From Schistosoma mansoni (lineage: Eukaryota > Platyhelminthes > Trematoda > Strigeidida > Schistosomatidae), in contig NC_031497.1 in assembly GCF_000237925.1 (NCBI RefSeq), forward strand, positions 5,201,295-5,265,294: a stretch of DNA of 64,000 nt. Reading direction: 5' to 3'. A program made the position numbers and the translations under genes. A model generated the notes under the pieces. That model saw only the letters and a program-made list of their open reading frames with translations. It made no database searches and was not told the origin of the DNA. Below, in pieces: positions 26,901-38,900 of this stretch (position 1 is the stretch's first letter; each line of letters starts with the position of its first letter).

Positions 26901-29900
26901 GCTTATATCAAGTTAAATGAAAATAAAAAAGAGCGTAAATTCGAAGAAGTGAGGATCCTCTCTTTTTACTGAACATAATCCGAAGAATGTACACTTTTGA
27001 GGACAAAACATCCTTCGTATGTTGATAGCTTTTCATTTAGCAGACGCCGGAGATAACGTTGACGCAGTGAAGTCATTCATAGTAATCAATAAACAGTCAA
27101 ATTCTATCTTATTAAGATTTGTAGAAGCTATAACATTTGGAAGGCTGAGGCCTGATCTTTGTGCTTAAAAAGTGTCAGTGATTAACTTTTAACTGACTTG
27201 ATAACAGAAGTACATTAGACATTTTCATTCCTCCTTTTTATTTTACTAACTGTAATCATAATCTAGTGTGTTAATCAAAATCTAGTGTTATTTCTAGACA
27301 AATTTCGTTACATTACGTAATAATATTGTCTTAAATATTCCAGAACAGTTACCATAGGTAATTATAAGGAACCTATTAGGAAAACTTAATTGCAAACTTC
27401 GATATTACAAATAAATTATTCGTTATTGAGAACTAATTCTTCGAATTGAACATTATGTTCATAGTATAATATGAAGACGAAGATTATCAGAACTATGTGA
27501 TATATAAGCGCATTACATTTAGAACAATCTGATCATACATATACTTGTTAAGAACATTTATACATAAAAATAAAAGGTCAGCTAGACTAAAAAATGGGAG
27601 GTAAGAGGAGATAAAAATAATAAAGAAAATAATATGAGAAGCATCAAGCTGGATAATAAACTAATAATACTAGGGAACGTTTAAGGTGAGAATAAAACGT
27701 TTTCAAATACATAAGGGCTTCAGTAAACCTTAGTATACGCTCTTTTACACTTTTGTACAACACTACAAAAGCCGTGTTAAGATCAGTAAAAAGAGTAGAG
27801 GTTCAACGTTCTATTCTTCGAATGTACGCTCTTTTTCATTTTAATTTAACTTGGTGTAGGTAGTTGAGGGGAACACATGATGGATATTTATCTAAAGATA
27901 TTTATTCCAAAGCCAGTCACTTATTAGTGATGTATTACTATCCACTTTGATAACTTTATGAACTACATGTTAAATTCAGAAATGTAAACCAATTTGTTAC
28001 TAATGCTAAATTCATTACATTCGCATTTTCATTGTATGTTTAATTATCACCAGAGTCAATTAGAATTCAATCAACAACTACACATTATCTATTTATCATC
28101 AATTTCCATCATTCTAATTTTCTGATATTCATTTTTTATTTTTTCCCTTGTGATAATCGTGTTAAAAACACTTATTTATATTGTAACAGTACTTTCCAAT
28201 TCTCAAACGCATACCCATTGTTCTGGTGAAAGAAATAAAAAATCGTATCCTAATTTTGTCCGCAACATTGTCAAGAGCTTGTAGTATCTGGTATTATGTC
28301 ATGGCCTTTCGCAATTTTGATATTGCACCTGGCAACCAACCAAAATGAAGCGGGAATTACTATTTACACTGTCGTAACCCATTATAGAAGGCATGTTTTG
28401 TTCTCTGTTGTGTTTGATGGCTTAGATGAAAAGTTATTTTCGATGGAAATACACTCCGTCATGCTACGGACTTCTCAAGTGTAGGGCAGTCAGTAAGGAT
28501 GGAGGAAAAATTACAGCATAGCAAAATTCACGCCTTCATATATTAATGTAAGACAAATTGTTCTAAAATGCCTACAATGGAGTGATTAAATAAACGAAAA
28601 CATAACCTTAATTACTGACTATGATACACTTAAATGACTTGACAACGTGGATTTTTTCCCCAGGCCGTCAGACCAATCTATTTATTCTTCTCAAGTCACA
28701 TTTTGACCTTGTCAATTATTCGCTTAATAACCTCGGTTGTTTTTAAACAAGCGTTTACATGTATCGCTTACCCTGTTCATCACATGACTCAGTAGCTAAG
28801 TGGATAACGTGATGGCGTTTGAAGCGAAAGGTACTAGGTTCGAGTCACAGAGTAACATGAATTCTGAGATGCAGGTACAACCCCTATCCATCTTTGCTTA
28901 CCATGCTTGTGAAATAAAGCTATATCGAGGCAATACGCACAGTATTCACATATGCCAATAAGAGACTGATCAATTGTAGTGCTAAATAACTATGGGAAGT
29001 AATAATGTGTCTTTAACTTATTTTGTCTAGCTATAAATTTTGAGTTACACGTTATCAAAAGGTGTTGGCATGTTTGCCCTCTCCGGTCCGTTTCTATTAT
29101 TGTTTGTCTGTCCTAACGAGTGAATGAAATATTCGTATCCGAAATGTATCCTCGTATTTAACTTATTTTATTCGATTATTCTCTCACGAGAAATAAATCG
29201 ATAATTATATACGACGGTAGACAGCATGCATATTTCGTTAAAGTCATCATATGATCAAATCGGAGTCAGATCAACGTGCCACCAATAACTGCACATTTTT
29301 GTTAAATATTCTTCAGTAGACATTTATTCAACTTACAGTCTAAATTCAACGATACTTTATCAATAATTCTCTTCGTATATTGAGGTATCTAAATTGTTAA
29401 CTACCCTCAAACACACTGAAAGGATCTTTACATCATGGTTGTTGAAAGATAATAACAAAAGCAACAAATTAAACAAAATGACTGTGAAGACTGGAATGAA
29501 GTCAAAAATGAAAGTTTAGTATATAGTTAGTCAAGTCACATCACAACTGCTGTCTGGGGTTTATTACTAACAGATAACCATTGTCTTGATTATGATTCTG
29601 TATCAAAATTTTAGCCTAACCGAACATGCGTCAACTCAGGAACTGAACGAATTCGCAAAGCTTTACGTTCATGTAGTTGCATAATAATAAAGAATTAGAG
29701 ATTAAATGTTATGCATTTATTAAAGTTCAAGAGAATAGTTTTCGAAATTCGTCTTCCATAGAAAAAAGAATAATTTTCATATCCATACTTCATGCAGATA
29801 AAACATAAATGTGAAACTAGTCTCTGAAATGATAAAGTTTTAGGTGTGTTTTGTGAAGTCGAATGTTAAATTCAAGTAACCAGTTTAAATAGCATTAACC

Positions 29901-32900
29901 GCATTACGTAACGAACTGATTGAATTATCAAAAAGATTTGGAAAAACTAATTGTAAATTTATAACTCGATGTGTCTCTGTTCTGTATTGGATATTTCAGT
30001 TTGATTTCATTATTCCAAAGATGTTAGGTGGTGTGAACACTCGAAAGAATACGCTATTGATTGATTGTAAACACAGTTCTGGCAATGATACATTCCTTAG
30101 AACCCTAAACTAATTTTGACATATTTTACGTTTAAATTAATAAATTACTAACCAATCGAAGGAAAAGTTTTCTCACCTTCTTACAGCTTCAATTAATTTT
30201 TCTTAAATATTTCTTTGTAATAATTTATATTATTTGTTGAATTATTTAAGGCTTTTAGATGTGTTAGCTGGTCGTAAAGATCCAAAATTTCTTTCTGGAA
30301 AAGTTTTAATTGACGGTAGACCTCAGCCGAAAAACTTCAAGTGTATTTCCGGTTATGTTGTTCAGGTAAATAATTTATACAACTGTGTACTTCAAAGAAC
30401 CACTTAATTATCATACCTTTTTTCAACTAATGTAGTTGCTTAGAGATTACATGATATTTTACAACTATTGTATATTGTTATACTAAGACTTTAAACAACC
30501 AAGAAAACTAATGGCAATTCATATGATGAGTTTGTCTCTTATGGAATGTGCATGAGGGAAAGGGATTTTTGTAACGGTCACAACTGTTTAACAGGAACTT
30601 CAGTTCATGGTACTCAGTATATGGATATTCATCAACAAATTTTATGTACAACATTGCGAAATTAAAAACACCTTTAATATGATCATTTTATTGTCACAGA
30701 AGTAACTATGTATTCTTGAAGCATGGGGTAATCAACAAAGTTCAGTTAATAGCTATGTATTATTAACCTGACCATTAAAACATAAGTATACTACTGAGAA
30801 GATGGCTTGTCGTCATCTCGCTCTAGTCCATAACGTCATACGAATTATATAGATATTTTCTATTACTGTTTATACTGAATGCTTTGTATTTAACAGTTAT
30901 ACTTGATTTTGTACAATTTGTAGGATGATATTGTAATGGGAACCCTAACAGTAAGAGAAAATTTAAGTTTTTCGGCAGCCCTACGAATGACTATGCATTA
31001 TACAACAGAAGAACGAAATCAAAAAGTCAACGATATCATTGATGAATTGGGTTTAAATGCTGTAGCGGATAGTAAGGTAAGGAAATATTTGTATGATTAC
31101 TTTAAAATGTGCATGTATCTGTAGAAATAGATGTGAAATTGAAAATATGCTCATAAAATTACCTTCATTGTGAACTAGCCAGCAAACAAACTCACTATTT
31201 ATAGTAATATATTACAGCTTATGTAGAAAAACGAAAGTTCAGAAGCAATGGATAATGTATTCTAAATAGACTCAAATAAGTTTCCTCATTAGTATGTATC
31301 TGAAGATTGTCTGCTATGACCAAACTGATCAGGTCTTGGTTGAGTTAAGAGGTGACTTTTTGGCTCATTTATGGGCTGTGAGTGTTATTAACTGTCTGTG
31401 ATGAAGCTGTGGAGTGTGTCAGAGATGTCGGCTACGCATGCGTGCCTAGACCTTCGGGTATTGTTAAATCTGATCGGTTTGTTACTAGCTTCGGCTGGTC
31501 GGCTGATGGCTTGATTTTTTCATTTCGGCGGTTGTGTGTGTAATTCGCATTGGGCCAACAGTCTGTGGTGTGGTGGTAGACGATCCCTCTGACCCTGCTT
31601 AAAACACGGACCAAGGAGTTTATCATGTGCGCGAGTCATCGGGTGTTATGAAAACCAAAGGCAAACTGAACGTAAAGTTCGGTTTTTCTAAACTGAGGTG
31701 AGATCATGTTGTCTTGCTCATACTTTCCAAGTTGCGAGCAGCGGGCGCATCACCGGCTCGTCTCATGATGTAAACACGTGACCTCGTGTTATGTGCTCAG
31801 TCAAAGAGGAGCAAGAGCGTACACGTTGAGACTTGAAAGATGGTGAACTATGCTTGTGAAGGTTAAAGCCAGAGGAAACTCTGGTGGAGGATGGTAGCGG
31901 TTCTGACGTGCGAATCGATCATATGACGTGAGTGTAGGGGCAAAGGACTAATCGAACCATCTAGTAGCTGGTTCCCCCGAAAGTTTCCCTCAGGATAACT
32001 AGGATTATGAGAAATAAACAGTTTTACCCGGTAAAGCGAATGATTAGAGACATTGAGGAGAAATCATCCTCAACCTATTCTAGAAATTCAAACGTGTGAG
32101 AAGCCTAACTCTCCTAATCGGAGTTTTGCATTGAATTCAAGTGCCAAGTGGGTCATGTTTGGTAAGCAGAACTGATGCTGTAGGATAAACTAAACCTTCG
32201 GTTAAGGTGCCTAACGCGACACTCATGAGATATCACGAAAGGTTCAGGTTGACCTAGACAGCAGGGCGGTGGACATGAAAGCCGGGAGCCACTAAGGAGT
32301 GTGTAACGACTCACCTGGCGAATCAACCATCCTTGATAATAGATGGCGCTCGAGCGTTGGACCTACACTGGACCGTTACTATAAGTTAGGCCTATGGTGT
32401 GTGAAGGTATGCTGCATTTGGTTTAAACATGGAGTGACGGCAACGAGTAGGAGGGTCGCTGTGGCTAGAAGGAAGCCTCAGGCGTGAGCCTAGGGGGAGC
32501 AACCACAGGAGCAAATCTTAATGGTAGTAGCAAATATTCAAGTGAGAACTTTACATAACAAGCTAACCTTAGTCAGACAATCATTGAAAAACAGGAAGCA
32601 CTAAAAGGCTGTTTCGTTTTAAAATGAGACTCCTCAGTAATATACATTCATGGTCCCTACGGAGCTGAAACATGGAGAACTACTACATCTATCGTCAAGA
32701 AAGTACAAGTATTTATAAACATTTGTCTACGCAAAATACTCAACAATCACCGGCCAGATACTATCAGCAACAACCTACTGTGAGAGAAAAGACCAGCTTC
32801 CAGCTGAAGAGGAAATTAGAGAAAGACGTTGGAAGTGGATAGGACATACATTGAGGAAATCACCAAACTGCATCACGAGGCAATTCCTAACTGGGAATCC

Positions 32901-35900
32901 GGAAGGGAAGCGGAAAAGAGGAAGGCCAAAGAACACATTACTCCGGGAAATAGAAGCAGATATGAAAAGGATGAATAACAACGGGAAAGAACTGGAAAGG
33001 ATCGTCCAGGACAGGGTTGGATGGAGAATACTGGTGAATGGCCTATACTTCTCAACGAGGGGTAACAGGCGTAAGTAAGTAAGTAAATAATAGTCCCTAC
33101 GAAGAACAAACCCAAAACCTCTAAATCTAGCAGTGAACGTTCAACGTTTAGACCAGTGAGCCAGTATCCAATGGTTTATAGGTTTAATTTTATTTTCATA
33201 TCAGATGACACATAACCAACTTTTGTGATCCGTAAATATCAATTTCCATAATCAAAATTACTATTAATGCATACGCTTTTAAAAAGACTACTAAAGAATT
33301 GACAAGTACATGGAATCATTTCTATTCTAATATACATAAGGATGTTTCCAACTAAATGAACATATACATATATTTTTTTTTCCAAATAATCGTTATTATC
33401 TGTCCTTTATAAACGTCAACATAAGAACATTTTGATTTTATTCAAATTCATTTCAAAATTAGTTTCTAAAATATCGATCTAGAAATTCAAATTTCAATAA
33501 ACTAAATCATTTCTACCAAACCAGGCAACTCGAGATAGATATTTTGGAGTTAATAACAAATAAACAAACAAATAAAAAACCATGGAAAATCTGGAAACAC
33601 TGGACTACCGTTTCGTCCTATTATGGATGCCAGCTCAGTGGTCTATCGGTTAAGGGCTTCGGTTCGAGACTGGTAGGTCCTGGGTTCGAATCTCGCGAAA
33701 GCGGGTTCGTGAATGCGCACTACCGAGGAGTCCCATAATAGGACGAAACGGCCGTCCAGTGTCTCCCGGTTTTCCATCGTGGTCTAGCTTCAATTGACTC
33801 ACGCTTTCAACTATGAAAAATACTAAATCTCCACAAAACCCCTTCTGATAATTAAAATAAAAAACCGTTAGAATAATAGAAATGCAGGTCTATTCATGTT
33901 TTTCATTATAATTTTAAATTCAACATATTCTACATGCGAATTCATATATGTTACCGTTTTGTCATCATGAAAAAAACAAACAAAAAAACAAGCAAAGATG
34001 GATAGTGGCTAGCAGTGGAATCTAGGACGCCTGTTTCGTCCTATTCTGAACTCGTCAGCTGCATGTACCTACATCGCGTTATCCACTCAGCTACTGAGTC
34101 CCGATAGCCACTTGCTTGTGCAATGGGGTGAATTAAAAAAATCCGTAATTTGATTCTAGTTAAGTTTTCACCTTTTTTTGTTGATTGCCCAAGTAAAACA
34201 TAAATCCTAAGAGTTAGGTTTTAATTTCATTGATGAATGAATAAATGAATTAGAAAATGTCTTCCCATGTTAATTTTTATGATTAATATCTTTTAGATAT
34301 ATATTTAAGTAATATAAAAACAATGATGTTAATACAATAAGCTGAATTGATTTATCCCACTGGTAGTTTTCAGCTACCTATAACCTAAAAAATAAAATAA
34401 TAATAATAAATTAGTCATAAACATCAATGGGAAGATTAAAACAAACAATACCAAGTGAATTAAAACTTCACCTCATTGCACAAGCAAGTGGCTATTAGGA
34501 CTCAGTAGCTGAGTGGATAACGTGATGGCATTTGAAGTGAAAGGTACTGGGTTCGAGTCTCAGAGTGAACATCAACTCTGAGATGCAGGTACATCCAGCA
34601 GATGAGTCCCAAATAGGACGAAACGCTTGTCCTGAATTCCACTCCTAACCACTATCCATCTTTGCTTAACATGCTTGTGAATTGAGGCTATATCGAGGCA
34701 ATACGCATAGTATGCACATATGCCAGTAAGAGACTGATCAATTGCAGTCTTAAACATCAATTGGAAGATTCAAACAAACAATACCAAGTAAATTTAATAG
34801 TATTAAATATTTAAAAATACTCTATAATATGATATCAGAAAAAGTTATCATCAGTGAAAAAAACAATTCCTTGTTGAAAAAATTGAAAGTAGACAAATAC
34901 TGACCTTATGCAACTTCCAATTGTATTTAACGGTTAACTTGTACGTACAGAAGAGAATTTATAGAAGTGTTAGAAAGAAGAGCTGATGTTTACATTTATA
35001 AGCATGTCCTACAAGAAATTAGACTAGGAGATAAACACATTTCCTACAGTGAGATTCTTTACTATCTTTTTGATAATGCATTTGACGTTAATACTCAAAA
35101 TCATCAAAATTATCAATAACCAGACGACTTCAAACCTACTGCCATTCGCCAAAATAATCAGTATTATGTATGAATATGTATGAATTCACAAGAACACTGT
35201 TGTTAGTCTGGTGACCTCAATATCTAAGTCTATTACAGATTATATTACATTCACTCTAATAAACATAATTTTTCATCTTTTCTAGCTTTTAAATGAACTT
35301 CAATCATCTCGATCTCCTGAGTAATCTTTCTGTTATTATTTAGTATTTGCTAACATCATTGTTCTTACTTTTCTTGTACTTACAAATGGGAAAAATTGTA
35401 TGAAATCTTAATCGATCACTGAGTAGTGACCATTGTTGTGTGTCAAGCTTCTCTTAATGCTGACCTAATTCTATCGACTAAGTTGAAATGTGACCGCTGG
35501 TCTTAGTAATTCGACATGGCGCGCACTATGTTAAGATGTAAAATGGCTATTGTAGGGAGTAGACATAAAACTTTGGACTTGATTTTCGTGCTAGTTGACA
35601 CTTTAATAATCTCGCGGGAACTGATGTCTACTGCTTGATAGGATCTCCCATTAAGCAGCTTCACAGTCAGAGACATTACTACCGAGCTAATCAGTGTCCA
35701 ATAGTACGAAACCTAGATCCAGAGTTTCCTGTTTACTACCTTTGACCACCACTTATATATCGTAAATAAATATGACACTTTCACTGTTGGAAACCTCTGC
35801 TGTCTGGTCGCAATATCATTTTAATAGCTTTCATCAATATATAGGTCTCTAATGATATCATCACTCAGTCACATTGTGTCATTACGTGTCATTTATTAGC

Positions 35901-38900
35901 ATTTTCATTATTATATTGAGTCAAGATATACTCATCTTCAAGATCCTAAAAGAGTTACTTGATATATAAGCCACTGTTAAACAACGATTTCTGTAGACCA
36001 ACTACCGATTCATGAAATTACAATCAAAGTATTAAACTCAATTCATGCTCACCTTATCAGTTTTCCGATAAAGAATTAATGTGCAGTATCTTGTAGAAGA
36101 TTGACAATCTGTTTGTGGTATAAAAAAATGTCCTATCAAATAAAGTTAACAAATTATTACTGTCATATCTGTGTGTGCTTCATAAAAAAGTTAAGTTCGC
36201 GTAAATTCATGAGATTCATTTAATAGATTGTCTATCATCATCGTAATTCATATAATTTATGGGCATTTATCGTATTAAAAAGACCTTTACAGGGTATAAA
36301 ATGTACAGACTTTATTGATTTCTATGTTGTAGTGAAGCTATTGCCTTTTAAAGTTTCTATATACATAAAATTAAATGTTGAAAATGTATATTTTTACTTT
36401 GAAATCTCCTTAGATTACTCATTTCTTATAAACTTATCAATTTATCAGTTTCTTTTAATTCTTCATCTTTCTATTGTTTTTCTGTTTAGGTTGGGACTGA
36501 ATTAGTTCGTGGAGTATCAGGTGGTGAACGTAAAAGAACTAGTATTGGAATGGAACTTATTACGGAGCCACCAGTATTATTTTTAGATGAACCAACTACT
36601 GGTTTAGATGCATATATGGCAGGCCAAGTCGTAAAAACACTTAAAGCGTAAGGAAAAGAATAATTTACCCGATCAAAATAAACAATACTTTATGGAACTT
36701 TTCAAATGGATCTAGTTAAGGTTATTCATGTTTCAGTCTAAATATAATTATTATAATGTTCAGGAAAATGCCATAGTGTAGTGAGAGAGAACACAGGCGG
36801 AGACAATTAAATCCATTTGAATACGATGATTACAGAATCTCTCAGTAAAATCTGACAACCATAAAGTAAATAGATTCACTTAGTATTGTTTGTTTGAATC
36901 TTCCAATTGATGTTTAAGACTGCAATTGATCAGTCTCTTACTGGCATATGTGCATACTATGCGTATTGCCTCGATATAGCCTCAATTCACAAGCATGTTA
37001 AGCAAAGATGGATAGTGGTTAGGAGTGGAATTCAGGACAAGCGTTTCGTCCTATTTTGGACTCGTCAGCTGGAATAATCAATTTGCAAAATGTCAATCAA
37101 TTGTCTCAGATTTCATTGCTTCTTCATTACCACACCAATCATTCTCTGTTCTCGTTCTCTTTTCTTCGATCTTGTTAAACTTCTCCCTTCAGGTATTCGG
37201 TTGACGATACATACTACTTATATCTATCGATATCAGTAGCACACACCACAATTGGACTAAAATTCATGTATGTTATATTACAATCAATTTGAAATCCAGA
37301 TCATTTAGCTTTATAAACGAACTGATATCAATGAGTTATTCATTTTTTTTCACTGAACTTTTGATCCATAAAATGCTTGACATTTCAATTAGTTGTTCAG
37401 AGTTATCGTGATCTTTTGAGAATGATCAAGTCCCAAGATTTTCTTTCAGTAAAGGCTCAAATCAATTATATCGTCCTGTAGTTTCATGGTATTTACCTAA
37501 TTGACTAACATAAAACAATCTGTGGTCGACATTGAGAATTACAACATCAGACTAATTGTTATAGAAACAGTTTTTTTTGGATTTCACACATTTTGTGTAA
37601 ATGGTAGTAGATGATGGATACAAGGAAATATGAAAATTATTTCATTTAATTATAATGAATTTTTAATAAGATAATCAATGTTAGAATTACTTATCAACAG
37701 ACATGGCTAATCTATTGTATGGATACAATTATTCAATGTGTTACTATTTATTTCATCTTATAAACCTCCTTATAAATGGTTCCACCAAATCCTTAATTTT
37801 AATGAGATCATCATGTTTATTCACTTCATAGTTAGAGACTACTTAAATAATTATCATAGTAATAATTATGACAATAAGCAAACAAACTTACTTTGAGACC
37901 TGTAGATTTGTTATAGAAAATTCAACTTTAATTTTGAATCGTTATTTTCATTAGTGATTAATCAATCTTTATTTGGTAATTAATAATACATTGGTTCAAT
38001 AAATGACGAATCTAAATCCAAATTATTCATTTAGCAGTTTTGTAGTCTGTGTTTGATTTCATGTTTACCGATTCATGAATATCACTGCGTAGACGAAAGT
38101 TTCAAAGAACCCACTTTTATTGAAACAATTTACGAAGAAAAAATTAAATAGATTCACAGAGCTACCTTATAAATAATAATAATACTAAGGAATTTGGTTC
38201 TACAGTGAATGTCTTGCAGGGAACAACCTGAATAGGATTGATTTGCACCTACAAATTTCTTGGAAAAAGTTCTAAATAATCGAACATATATATCTAAATA
38301 AATATGAATTAGTTACGAGAGTAATTGTTGTGATGATCCTGCAAATTTCTCGTAATCGATATGACAAGCTCATGAAACATTATGGAGCATTTTATCCAAT
38401 CAGCGTTTGATTAGAAGTTTTGTTTGTAATATAGCGAAAATGAAAAGTCACATGTAGAGATTCTGATTGGCTGATTAATACACTGCTACTATGTTTAGCA
38501 GTATTCTAGAATTTTCAGTAAAACCCAAGGACTTTTAAAATACTATAAAAATCCTATATTTTCTGTACATGAACGAACCTTTGGAGTAAAGTGCTTCCCG
38601 CATATTTGTGCCTTTTCTCTCGTGTTCAAGTCGCTGCGTAGTTCTAGCTTGGGGGTTACGAAATTAGCTTAGGATCCGAAGATAGCGTTCAATCAACAAG
38701 ACGTATAAGTAATAATGGATTGGGTGTTCAGATGTTTAAAAATAAAAATAAATAAGGTTGATTCAAAGTGATCTTATTACAGAAAATATCTAAATCAAAC
38801 AATTTAAGTTAAGAAAATATAGAAAGGAAGAGATTAAGTTTACTGAGTCGTTATTAAATTGACATCCTGATTGTTTTTTTGAGTTTGAGGCTTCCCAATG

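Noticed and set aside
31340-32552. Functional 28S rRNA gene
   Set aside because: Fragmentary, without 18S/5.8S/ITS, and carrying changes at invariant positions.
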